The notes beneath the pieces are model-generated. The model was not told where the DNA came from. It ran no database searches and saw only the letters and a program-made list of their open reading frames with translations. The position numbers and the translations under genes are program-made. Shown piece after piece: positions 12,236 through 23,900 of a stretch of 64,000 bases of DNA (its first letter is position 1; each line of letters begins with the position of its first letter). This stretch comes from Membranipora membranacea (Eukaryota; Bryozoa; Gymnolaemata; Cheilostomatida; Membraniporidae): NCBI GenBank assembly GCA_914767715.1, contig OU612073.1, positions 15,438,001 to 15,502,000 of the forward strand, in the 5' to 3' direction.

Positions 12236-13095
12236 TTTGTCAGGACTATTACACAGACTTTTGTTATATATGTCATAGACAATTGTTGTCAAGCGACTAT
12301 ATAAAATTTCAGGCTCTATAAATGCGTTATGCCCTCATAGAAGTTAATTTTTTGTGGTATGGATAGCCTGAATAGGTATTGCTAAATCTGTGAATATAAA
12401 ACTAATATTGATAAAGGATATTGTATAATTGAGAATCCCACTTGTGGAATGGTTTTCCAGGGTGCTGGTAGGTTTTCTGTCAGTACGAGATTAGTTTTTT
12501 TTCTATCTTGGTCTCTTTTAGACTTTCTAATACCAGCACCAGACAGGTTGTGAAAAGTGGGAGATTTGTTTGAAGCCTAGTCAACGGCTAGGATACTAAT
12601 ATTTGTCTGTTAGTCACAATGATCTTGATGCTCAACCCAAAATTTATCCCGCCTGGAGTATCTTTTGCTGTGGCAAAGCAATGTGCTACTGTCGTTTGTT
12701 ACTAGATTATTCTTAAGAGAGAGTGAAGGATTTGATAGGTTGTGTTGTGTGTGAGTTTCCTGCGTCCTGTTTTGGACCAGCTTCATAAGTTGTATACAGT
12801 AGGCTGATATCTCTCATCTCTCATCTAATTAATCTCACTGGGAGCGCTTTGGCTCCTTTATCGAGATACAGTCGTGTATGAACAATTGTTTAAATTATCA
12901 GTAGTAAGGAAGAAAACCAGTGTGTCTACGAGGTAAGAACATAGTTAATTATGCTTCGATTCAAAGCTCAATAGCTAGCTACTGCCAAGAGAAAAGAAAA
13001 AAAAAATAGATAAGTAAATAAATAAATATACACAGCACAGCTTCAGATGTTATGAAGCAGAGTCAGTCTTATAATCAGTTAGGCAAAACAGCTAG
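12236..13095. other. Intergenic, no gene seen
   Basis: I see no supported coding frame. An A-rich and ATAA-repeat tract near 13000-13030 may be the 3' tail of the adjacent minus-strand LINE. Confidence 0.35.
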
Positions 13096-13100
13096 TATCA

Positions 13101-14261
13101 TTAGAAAAGTTTATGGATGCGATGTTTATATGAATGTTTGGCAGTTTTGGTGTTGATATTGCCCTTAATAGCACCATGTCTGGTATTGTGAGACTGGGCA
13201 AAATAAAGGGAGAACCGATCTTGGTCTATAGCGGCACTACCAGAAAGCATACGAAAGTAAATTTTTTGGTCGGCATTAACACGTCTTTGTGCAAGGGTGT
13301 CCCAATTAAATTGTGTCATGAGCTCAGTAATATGGTCTCGTTTTCTCTTACAGTGTGTCCACCTGAAGGCCTTTCTATTTATACCTTCTATGATATTGAT
13401 GTTTTTCAATTTAAATGGAGACCAGGTGTGGGTTGCAAATTCTAGTATAGGGCGACAGACTGTTTTATAAGCTTTGGCTCTGGTTTTACTTTTAGCCTTT
13501 TCTAGACAGCGCATCAGGATGTGTAATGATTTATTAGCATTTGAGCAAATGTATATTATATGTTGATCGAATGACAGTTTATTGTCAATCGTGACACCAA
13601 GGTATAGTACTTTGTCAACACATTTTAAGGGGTCATTATTCATAGTGTATTGTGACACTAGAGGATTTACAGTGGAGCGCTGAATTGTCATATGCTCACA
13701 TTTATTTATATTGAGCTTCATCTGAGAACTGACTGCCCAAGTTATAAGATGGTCTAGGTCATTCTGAAATAAACTAGAATCAGTAGGTGTTGTGATTGGT
13801 TTGTACAACAAGGAATCATCTGCATATAGTTTGAGCATGATGTTGGCTACCGCAGAGTGCATGTCATTTATGTACACATTAAATAACAATGGTCCTAATA
13901 CTGCCTTGGGGCACTCCTGAGGTCACATGTCTAGTGGCCGATTTGACATTATTGACACAAACTGAGAGAAGGCGGCTCTGAAGCCATGAAAAAATCCATT
14001 TGACAGTTTTATCAGCTATTCCGATATTCAGCAGTTTAACCAGTAGTTTTTGTGAGACACAACGTCAAAGGCCTTTGAAAAGTCCAAGACAACCGGTATC
14101 ATTTCGTCAAAGTAATCTATAAATTCACTTACGGTATTCAACAACTGAGTATCGCAGCCATGATTTGCCCTGAAACCGTGTTGATGTGGGTAAAACAGGT
14201 CATTTGATTCTAGGAAACAGTTAATATGATCACATACAAACAAGATAATGAAATACAGGGC
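13101..14261 (-). mobile_element. Non-LTR retrotransposon relic (reverse transcriptase, 5'-truncated)
   Basis: On the minus strand a reverse-transcriptase sequence runs from about 14250 to 13101. Fingers/palm motifs HQHGFR and VVLDFSKAFD are at about 14200-14050, a SGVPQG motif is near 13910, and the catalytic YADD lies in the 262-codon frame 13889-13101, which continues through the thumb and a C-terminal RHGAI-type tail to a stop. The order matches CR1/Jockey-type LINE ORF2. The N-terminal part of ORF2 is missing. A 2-nt deletion just after SGVPQG breaks the frame and other mismatches lie upstream, so it is a dead copy. Its upstream end abuts the inverted-repeat element at 14262. Confidence 0.85.
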
Positions 14262-15827
14262 TGTTGAACCCACAAACGTCGCAAACGTCAAAACGTTGCA
14301 ATCTAGCGTTCCACTCACGTCGCAATCCAAAAAACGTTGCAACAAAGGGTTTTTAAAATGTCGCAAACCCACAAACGTCGCAATAGCTCGAACCCACTAA
14401 CGTCGCAAATGGCGCAACTCAACAAAAATACGAAGCTGTCTTCTCATTTGATGCAAATTGGTGATGATAATATGTTGTGAAAAGTAGAAAGGAGCATACA
14501 AACTTCAAAACACGGTGGGGAATTGAATATCAACATTATATATTGTGCTATGGGTAATTGTTGAGTATTTTTCAGGTTATTTGAATCATTTTTTTCACTT
14601 CCTAGGGTCGTTTGTTGTTACCTCAGAATGGGATGCTAATCACTATCTAGCAGATATTGTGACATACCAATTTGTGATGCACCTTAATGTTTGATTAGGC
14701 CAAAGATTGAACTTGACAAGAGGTATTGACACAGTTGGATTGAGTGCCATATTTTTTCCTCTTGATGACATGGCCTTAATCCATCAAATTGCACAGCCTT
14801 CCCATGATGCAACGCTTTGGATTTCCCAGATAAAAAAAGTCAAACTTTTTTTATATACCATGTACCATGTAATTTTTTAATTTTCATTTTGTTGGGAGTT
14901 GTTTCCTCACAAAGTAAAATAGAATAACATGTTTTCTACATCCCACTTATGAAATAAAACGGTATGGTAGAAAGTTCATCCATTTTCCCTGGTTGAACAT
15001 TAATGAACCTTGATTACAAGCAGATGTACATGAACAACCATCTGAGAGCTCTGGGCGTGTTTATTGAGTTAATTTTAGTTTGATCAATGGAAAGAAAAAC
15101 CTGTGTTCCTAGACAATACTGTGTGCCATGAGAATGTTTTGTCTTATAATATATATCTATGATATAGGCGCTGGCTGACCATGTTAGATTTATTTATCAA
15201 TATGGATAATAAGTAGGCTATGGCAACAGCAGATTTTCTCAGCTCTTTATTATTTTATTCATTGACCCTCCTCCATACCACTGTATAGGCAGCCCACTGT
15301 ATGTAAAGGTAGAATAGATAGATACTGCTTAACTTGCTGGCTAGATAGGCAAAATCAGGTTGAATTTTTAGAGGTGGGATAATAGTCTCTGGGTACCCAG
15401 GCATAGTTGAGCTGCAATTTTTTTTAATTGATTTCATCACTAAACAAGCAAATCACGATATCTCAAAAAGTTTCATCAGCTGTCTTGACAAGCTTTGTCG
15501 GAGGGGTACCCCTCTCCTTCCAGCAATGCTTGTCAAGGAAGGCCCTGTTTGCCATGGTCTTGCAGGATGTGGCACTTTGAAGACTTCTCTTTCAGGGAGT
15601 AAATAACAAACAAAAACAAATTCAATAAAATTTAAGAGGTTAACGGTTCCCATAATGCATGTCTATGGAATTACCAAAGTATATTGAGGCCAATTATAAT
15701 TTGACTTGAATTTTTTAGGGAAACCCATTTATTTTATAACCATGGCCATTAACAATAAGCCGCTGGGTCGAAAAGCGATATTCAATTCTGTAAAGTTTCA
15801 ACTGCACTATCAATAGTTATGAGCGAC

Positions 15828-15950
15828 TTGTTCCACTGTAATAAAATTGATTATCAATGATCAGTGTAAAATCCCATACGCAGTTGAGAGCTACTGCGTA
15901 CGGGATTTTACACTGATCATTAATAATCAATTTTATTAGAATGGAACAAG
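15828..15950. repeat. Internal snap-back repeat in the 2.2-kb element
   Basis: Two imperfect inverted arms of about 57 bp (15828-15884 and 15893-15950) flank an 8-bp centre. The same GATCAGTGTAAAATCCC core occurs on both strands. It may be a nested MITE or the centre of the larger element. Confidence 0.7.
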
Positions 15951-16134
15951 TCCCGCTTTTACCTATTGACCCACTGTCAAGGTCTCTTGTCCATAACCCA
16001 GGGTTTACAAACTGCATATAATTCTAGTGATGAAAATACAATTGCCGTTACGCAATGCAAGGTGTAATATCGCATCCTATTGTATGGTAATGGTTCCTAT
16101 GGTATCCTGTTGAGGTTTTATTATCATACCATAA

Positions 16135-16388
16135 AACCATAAAGTTGCATCTTGGGAATGATGTATAAATTCCTTATTCAGTAGATAAAGGGTAAGTCAT
16201 AAAGAGATAAAGGGACTCATGCATAAATGATTCAACATTTATGGCATTTCAAGTAGTGTAGAACCATAAAGTTGCATTTTGGGAATGATGTAAAAATTCC
16301 TTATTCAGTAGATAAGGGTAAGTCATAAAGAGATAAAGGGATTCATGCATAAATGATTTAACGTTTATGGCAGTTCAAGTAGTGTAAA
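16135..16388 (+). repeat. Tandem duplication, unit about 127 bp, two copies
   Basis: The stretch beginning AACCATAAAGTTGCAT is repeated at an offset of 127 bp with a few differences. It lies within the 2.2-kb element near its right end. Confidence 0.8.
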
Positions 16389-16479
16389 GCATAGCCCATA
16401 TCAAACATGACAGCATATTTCAAGCTTGACATGTATGCAGATATTTGCCGTTTGCGACGTTTGCGGGTTCAACAAGGGC

Positions 16480-17741
16480 CAGTTCATCCTGTTTTATATA
16501 TTATAAACTGATAAGAACATGAACATTATGAGAACTTTCAGTTTGTGAGTAATTGTCACAAACCCAGAGACAAACAAACATGGTTGATGAAATTTGACAT
16601 ATTTGACATGATGTAGGGCGGTTGGACAAATTCACCATTTTTATCTGCCAAATTTGTTCTCATAAACATTTCAAACCAAAAAAGAGTAATTTTGTAGGAG
16701 GAAGTTAAAGATGTTTAGCCTAAGAACTTGAATATAAATGGAAACTTGGAGTTCAAATCGACATTTTCTATACACCAAACGATGTATGTAACGTTCCATA
16801 TTCGCAGATAATTTTGTTCAAGGTGGGAGAACATGGAGAATAGAGTGAATTTTGTTAATTCAAGCCATACTTACCCTCTAGGGTAATGGACTATGCTCTG
16901 CTATGATCAACCTAACGCGATCTTCTGTGTTTTCAAATATTGCTCAATTTATCAAATGATGGAAGCAAGCACTATAAAAACAGGACTGGTTCATGGAACT
17001 GGCTCAAATATTATAGTGGCACTTCACTTAATACACTGGTAGAAAAGGGAACAGAGGATATTGGGTCTCCAAACTTATTGAAGTGAGGCCTCTGATTTAC
17101 TGTTTTTTAGGAAATAGTAATAATGTATTTGTAGGGATGTCAATCGTTTACATCCCCTGAGCTCGGAACACACACTTCTATCTGTCACACCACAACAGTT
17201 GTAGCAGCTTGTAGTAGCAGGCATTTTTTACGATGTATAAAGCTGACTTTGTGTAAGCATTTGCTAGTTCTTGAACACCAAATAGTAGCAGCTATTAATT
17301 CTCGGCAAGCAGAGCAGGTGATGGACAAAGAAATTATTTACAGTCGTTTGATATGAATTCGGAATCTGGAAATTACACAGAAACAAAATTAAGATCGTCA
17401 GTCGATTTTGATGTATATGCTTAGTGATTTGTAGTAGCTCTGAGATATTTGAAGTTATCATACCCAGTTGCGTTTAGTTTCACTCTACCATAAGGCCAGA
17501 AAACTTGAAACTTTAATTTAGATCTATGTCAGAAAAGAGCTTCAATTGGACACCAGGGAGGGGTTTTAAATGATTTAAATTTTATTATTTACTCTCTTTC
17601 TTAGGCTTGAGGATTTTCTAGCAATCTCATTTCATTTGAGATAACATATTGTGAATCGAAATGCCAGCTGAAACATGCAGAATATTTTCATCTCACCCTC
17701 TCAAATGTATTGATATTTTCTATGTCAATCACGGACTTGAC
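16480..17741. other. Intergenic, nothing recognised
   Basis: Only short AT-rich open frames are present. I could not place this stretch in any gene. Confidence 0.3.
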
Positions 17742-17969
17742 TTATGTTGCAGAACTCCTAGTGGAATATTGCGCCAGAATCGCCTTCTCCTTTCCCTTCC
17801 ATCTTTCTGGATCTCTCGCCATCTCGCCAGCCTCCGCCCAGGACTTGATGTTGTGTACCTTCATCTGTTTGAGCGCTGTTCTTCGCCAAGTCTGATTGGG
17901 TCGCCCTCTCCTTCGTGTGCCCTCAGGGGCCCACCTGAGACTGGTGAGACGAGAATCAATCACGGACAC
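17742..17969 (-). mobile_element. Non-LTR retrotransposon C-terminal fragment
   Basis: The minus-strand frame encodes LRWAPEGTRRRGRPNQTWRRT followed by WAEAGEMARDPERWK. The R-R-x-GRP-x-x-TWRRT arrangement and trailing A-x-DRxRW-like segment are typical of the C-terminal tail of animal non-LTR retrotransposon ORF2 proteins. Only about 75 residues remain; no reverse-transcriptase core is adjacent. Confidence 0.75.
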
Positions 17970-20701
17970 TCATACAAATTCATAGATGGTTGAATGAAAA
18001 CTCTGGTTAGATGTCTATTTCCGAGTAATTTATTTCGAGGTAATCTGTCTTTACCGTTTTCTTGGGTGTTTGATATTATGCTGTGCATCAAACTTTTCTG
18101 ATTAAGAAGTTGTCCCATTCTTAGTCAAGGGTGTACGACTCCCATTATTGTTTGAATAGTCAAAAGTGTTTTAGTGCCATATTCCAAGTTGTCAGATTTT
18201 ACAGGGTTGATGGTAGCCGCTTCCATTTTTTATTCTCCGACGACAAGCAACAAAAGCATACATTATGAAAACTTTAATTATGGTTATCCCCAAAAAAGAG
18301 TTGAACATCGGAATCAATGAAGTCTGTATAGATTAGCTCAAGGTTGATTTCTCTAGCTATTTCTTATCACCATGAAACAAATTATCACAAAAGCCATACT
18401 TTCATATGGCTAACTCATTATGTTATGCTTAAGATTATGGACCAGGCATTGACCTGCAGAGAGCCTTCAGAACAAGCAAATTAAACAAAAACAGAAGGCG
18501 GCGTCTCATCTGGCTGTATCTCAGATATCACAGCACAACCAATAAGTAAAAGCATGAGTATGGTCTTTAATACTTCTATGTTGTTTAATGTTTCTGAAAT
18601 TGGATGATTGATCTTTTCTTGCTTTGTCAATTTTCGATAAAATGTATTTGTCTGGTTGTAGTTTTTATTCGGTACGCAACTACTAATAATGACCTTTACC
18701 AATTCTTACTTTTTCGCCGAAAACCTAGCAATGAACTGTACAAATTTATTGCAATTTATTATGGCTGTACCCTAAAACAAAATAAGATTAGATACTGGAA
18801 CTGCACATCTATCTTCAAACAGTTAGCTTTGAGTTAGGTGTGCGGCAATATATCATGTGAAAACCCTGGTCAAGCTTAATCGATATTTCAGGATATAGAT
18901 TAATGCTGCTAGCTCAACCAGTTCCTCTGCTCTTATAAAACCAAGTTGGCCACAGTTCTGACATTATCTTTTCATGGCGCAGACTGCTGAAGGGGGAACT
19001 TAACACAATAGGGAGATTGGCATTTGAGAATTCTGCTATGACCATTGTAAGCAATCATAGGTAATTTTTTCAGCAGGTTGATTCTCGTGTCAAACCCGGG
19101 TCAATTTTTCAGCTGTTGACTATGAAATTGTGATAACAACTGGAAGAAAATTGCTAATTCAAAACTTTGCACTCAATATTCCACATAATCCGTAGCTGAT
19201 ATGATACCACAACTGGCCTGCAACACAACAGTGCAATGACTAGTCTATAACCTATAACTCAAGGGATATTATTTATATAAACATGAGTAGGCTATACTTA
19301 TAATAGTGGTGTGGAATTTCCCTAATGAAACGGGGATTCCCCTTTTAACCATGTATTAGTAGACTATATACCAAAGTAAGCATCATATCGCTGATAAGAA
19401 AATATTCAGCCTATTGATTAAACACGGTATCAGATTTGTCACAATAGTGCAGTATTGATCAGGATAGTTTAGTAAGCTGCCTGAATAGCGGAAGCATTTT
19501 TTGTGAAGGAGTACTTTTAGCTCAGGAGCTGCAGCTTGCGTGGAATAAGTTACCACGTCATCTCATCATCTATGTGTGCATCTGACAATTCTCTTGCATA
19601 CTTGGCCTGCTGTAGACTTCTAGGATCACAGGTTGGTGAGCCATTACCCTGCGTCTTATTGTGGGATCGCTGATTAGTAGCGATTACATTCTGAATATAT
19701 TCACTTTTGCTTCTCACAAAGCATTCAAAGCGGATTTTGATGTTACTTGCTCTGAAATAATGCTGCAGCTGTGAGTTGTAAATGGGGAGGAGATGTGGTA
19801 GCTTCAATTTCCCAAAACATATTTATCTGTATAGACATCAACATGATTCAATTGTTATACCAAGGAGTATACCGGAGTATACCGGAGTATACCGGAGTAT
19901 ACCGGAGTATACCGGATTATACCGTTATTCATTATCATGAAGAGCCAGGGCAGAATAACAACAACAACAGCCGTTAACACCGAGTTTAAACTATCCATTT
20001 GATTTTCAAGTCTTGCCAGCGATCGCTATGTAGTTTCTTCCTGTTTGTGATAGGATCCCACATGTATTCTAGACCGGTATCATCAGGATCCAAAGTCATA
20101 AGGGTCCCAAATACCAGCAGTATCAGCGGATATTGTCACATAGGCCTATGTAAAGAGAGGATCGGCTGGTCATGTAGTCATTCTCCCATTACCAACCAAA
20201 TAGCTGGATGATTCATAGCATGCCCATCATTTTGTTAGTTGGGAATGTGACTATTGTAGAGTACCTTCCATGTTGTTTAATGTGTTCACAGCATAGTCTG
20301 TGTGCAAAGGTTGAGGTTGATGTGTTTATGATTTGAGTGTGCGCTGACTCCTTCATTTCCACATCCCTTAGCTTTAGGAGAATTATATAAACCAACCTCC
20401 ACTAATCTAATCTTAACTGTGCTTTATGAAGGTCAGCAGGTGTTGAGCCCCTCAGCTCATGGTAAAATAATTATAACAGTGGCCACATCATTGCCAATCT
20501 CCTCCCCACTACTCTACGCTACGATGTTTTTTTTACATGGCACATAACCAGTGCAACAGCAATAGAATGGTAAAAAACTATGGAAAGTGTAGTCTAATCA
20601 AAGGTATTACGCTTTTTTTATTTTATTTAGGCCATCTTTCTCAGCCCCGAAATATAAAACATGTCTCTGATTTTGCTGATAATATTTATACTCTGTTGGC
20701 A
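17970..20701. other. Intergenic region upstream of ZNFX1
   Basis: No supported gene. It holds the GGAGTATACC minisatellite at 19864-19923. The region immediately before 20702 should contain the ZNFX1 promoter and a possible 5'UTR exon, neither of which I can locate reliably. Confidence 0.35.
19864..19923 (+). repeat. 10-bp minisatellite (GGAGTATACC), about six units
   Basis: Five near-identical GGAGTATACC units are followed by a diverged GGATTATACC. GTATAC is itself palindromic, so the array can fold. Confidence 0.9.
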
Positions 20702-20721
20702 GTGTATAAGATTTCCTGGAC

Positions 20722-20900
20722 ATGTCTGATTACCGCGGTGGAGGCTACAGAGGCAGAGGAGGTAGGGGTGGGGGTGGGTACAGAGGCGGAGGTGGGAACA
20801 GGGGTGGGGATGGTTACAGGGGCAGAGGCAGAGGAAGAGGAGGAGGACTCCAGAATTTGGACTCGCAAAACAGAGAACAGCGTGAAGTTGGATATCGATT
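20722..20900 (+). other. ZNFX1: ZNFX1 exon 1: RG/RGG-rich N-terminus
   Basis: Residues 1-60 are about half Gly and Arg with RGG and YRG repeats, the composition of RNA-binding, phase-separating segments. It is G-rich on the plus strand, unlike the AT-rich surroundings. Other frames across it are open only because of this composition. Confidence 0.85.
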
Positions 20901-23900
20901 GTAAGTATCTTGAAACTGCCTTCCACATATAATGCTACCTAGACCCATTGCCGCAATTATTATTTTCAGTGTACTATGTTGAAATATCCAGAAGTTGGCA
21001 GTAAGAGTTACACACAAATTCAATTACCCGCTTTAAGTGCGAGTTATCAACCAGAGACAATTTTCTAGGACATAGGGGATCTAAATTAGCCGACACCCAT
21101 TTCCGCTCATATCATGCGGCAAAATGATACCATCATACACTCACAAATCCCTAACTATAGTATTTGCTATTTTATGGCAGTCTGGAGTCCAAATCAAATG
21201 CCTCAGAGAGAGATGCGCTAATGTTTTGTGGCCAAGAAGACTTTAAACGGCTACTGTCAGATGTTGGAGATAAAAGGGACAACAGAAACTGGGTCGACTT
21301 GATGCTAACAACCATCAACAAAGCATTTCAAACAGATTCAACGATGACCAACTTCAAGATGGGGCTGAAAGACACCCTGCTACAGGACAAACTAACCTTC
21401 CTCCAAAACGTAAGTTTATTTATTCACCACCATAATCCAAGCAACACAAACTAATATGATTCGTCCGGTCCATATATCTCTACCAGCTTAAATCCCCATG
21501 GTGTAGTTGTTCAATCTCCAAACATCTATACATTATCTACGGCTTAAGTGGTCAGATTTAACAGATGATAATCATTTCACAAAATGCTAGTTAATATTGT
21601 TCACCTCAAAGAAGAATCGCTTATTGTGTACGTCCACTTAATGAAATGGGGAAAAACAGATTCAATATCTTGCTTGAATGGGTATGCTTGCTTGAATGGA
21701 TTCAATCTTGCTTGAATGGATTCAATATCTTGCTTGAATGAGTTTTGCTACATTTTTGATATTTTTTGCTGCACCATGTGCAGCCATCGTAGAAATATTG
21801 CACAGTCATATATATTATTATAAATTCGTTGCAATACAGGACCATTTGCAATTTTAATTAATAATCTGAACGAGAAATGTTTTTGTGAAGGTGTGTGACC
21901 GCCGTCTCACTGATGACATAGCGAATCTTTTTGGAGGTGGGGCTGGTATCCCTATTGATGCCCTGGTGAAATCACTTACAAACTTCTTGGACATATTTAC
22001 ACATCTTTGCTCACTGGATCCACTCGCTGCCAATGGGGAAGTGATGACTGTCATGAGGAAAGTCAATGGCTTGCTTCCTGTGGCAGCCAGAGCCACTGAG
22101 GATTGGCAGCTACAGAACATTGCCACGCAGTATAAAGAGGAAACAGCTAATGCTGAAAAAGAAGCTTCTGAGCACAAGGAGAAGGAACAGGAGTAAGTGC
22201 AGTATTATGTCATCCTGGATAGTTTTTTTGAATATCAGGGGTTCAATGCTAAAGGCCTTGACCTAGGAATTGCCTTTTAATGTTGCAATCAGATTTCAGA
22301 TCTGCAAAATACTTTATTTGATGAAGATTCCTGGTGGTATATGATCCGATACAAACTAGTATATAAAAAAAGCAACTCTGCCCGTTCTAATCGCAGGAGG
22401 AGACGCGCTAGGGCGACAGGTAGACAGCTTGTTACAGAGAGGCCAACGGAGAGTTTCAGATGGATGCCCATACACCCTACACCCGCTGACCTTCGTAACA
22501 CTGTGAAACTTAGAGAGAACATGATCAAGGGAGGTTAGTGTATACTATTCTCTTGAGAAAAGGAAAAACAAATATTCCATTCTTTGCTTGGTGTATGGAT
22601 TATTTGTGAAATATGAGCAATTGTAAGCATTGTCTTTCATGCGATCTTTCCAATTGAAAGAACCACTAACTCATATTGTATTGCAATGTGTCTTTGAGTT
22701 TGAAGTCGATACAATAATGCAAACACGTGAGTATGTAAGACTATCGGTCCTATGTTTGTGTGTCTATGTCTTATTTACAATTCCACTTTCCCATGTCTGT
22801 ATTTTTCTGTTGATGACAGCTTTCCAAGATCCTGAAGACTACCTCGACATACAGTTTCGGCTCTTGAGAGAGGACTTTGTGTCCACACTTCGTCAGGGTA
22901 TAAGGGATTACAAGAAGAGCCTTACTTCTACGGATAACAAGCGCTTCAGATCTGGAGATGTAAAGGTGTATGAGAATTTCACTATTCTCACACCAAACTT
23001 TGGAAGGAATGGTATCACATACCATATTCAGTGAGTAATGATTCACCGATTGTATTGCTACTCTGGCATTTATGTCAGGTTTACTGTCAGGCATTTGTTT
23101 ATTTAGTCCTCAGTGGTACTACTGTCCGTATCATGGTATTGGTAGGCAATGAGTGGACATTAATTTCACAATGACCAAGAAATGATTTTTGATGGTCACT
23201 AAAACAACCAGCGCTGACCTTAAGAAGAGGTTGCTCATACAAATGAAAAGGCAACTCTATTTTCCGTATTATGTTATATGTTTTGCAGCGGCTGAACATT
23301 TGTATTATTAGGTCCGAGTATTTGACCTCGGTGGTATGATTAATACTTGTTAGTCTTGTTGTTCATCTAGTTAGCTTTTGTTATGTAGAATGGATACAAA
23401 GAGCAAGGTGTTTAAGAAGATGAACTGGGAGTCGTCTAAGCGCCTCATGTACGGCTCTCTGCTCTGTCTGTCTCTTGATGGATTTACAGACAGCAATCTC
23501 TTTGCTGTCATTGCGGAAAGAGAGGCCAAGAACATGGCTAAGGGAAAGTTAAAGCACTACGAATTCAATAAAACTGATCTATCAATAATGATATAATTGA
23601 TCAATGAGTTGACAAATGGATTGTTATAATCATGATCTTTTATCTATTTGCACTCCTCATCGACGCTTTTGTTAGTATACCTGCTCAAAATCATTGTTCT
23701 CAAATTGTTTGTTGGAGTTTCAAGGTCTTATTACTGAATCACGGTCAGTCAGTCACAGCAAGGAATTGTTGATCACACTAGGTATTCATTTTTTCAGAGC
23801 ATGCCATCATTCCTGAAGCATATCAATCTATGAAATCATTATGTATCTTAAAGAGCGATGTTATTTTGTTTTTATTTTCAGATGGTATATTTGAGATTCG

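Larger units (their letters stand above)
14262..16474. mobile_element. 2.2-kb non-autonomous inverted-repeat element, TG...CA ends, 5-bp target duplication
   Basis: The left end TGTTGAACCCACAAACGTCG and right end match as inverted repeats over about 27 bp with one mismatch in the first 26. Both sides are flanked by AGGGC (14257-14261 and 16475-16479). The left subterminal 150 bp contain about eight copies of an A(A/C)CGT(C/T)GCAA motif and the right end has two, suggesting recombinase-binding sites. I see no transposase frame inside; short frames there look spurious. It sits at or in the LINE relic. TG...CA plus 5 bp is LTR-like, but the ends are inverted, not direct, repeats, so the superfamily is unresolved. 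Confidence 0.7.

Noticed and set aside
15470-15545. CTTGACAAGCTTTGT motif shared with about 41158 and 47205
   Set aside because: Copies are short and partial; not enough to define an element.
20537-21023. Several overlapping open frames on both strands over the RGG exon
   Set aside because: They arise from GC-rich repetitive codons; only the frame from 20722 continues into conserved ZNFX1 exons.
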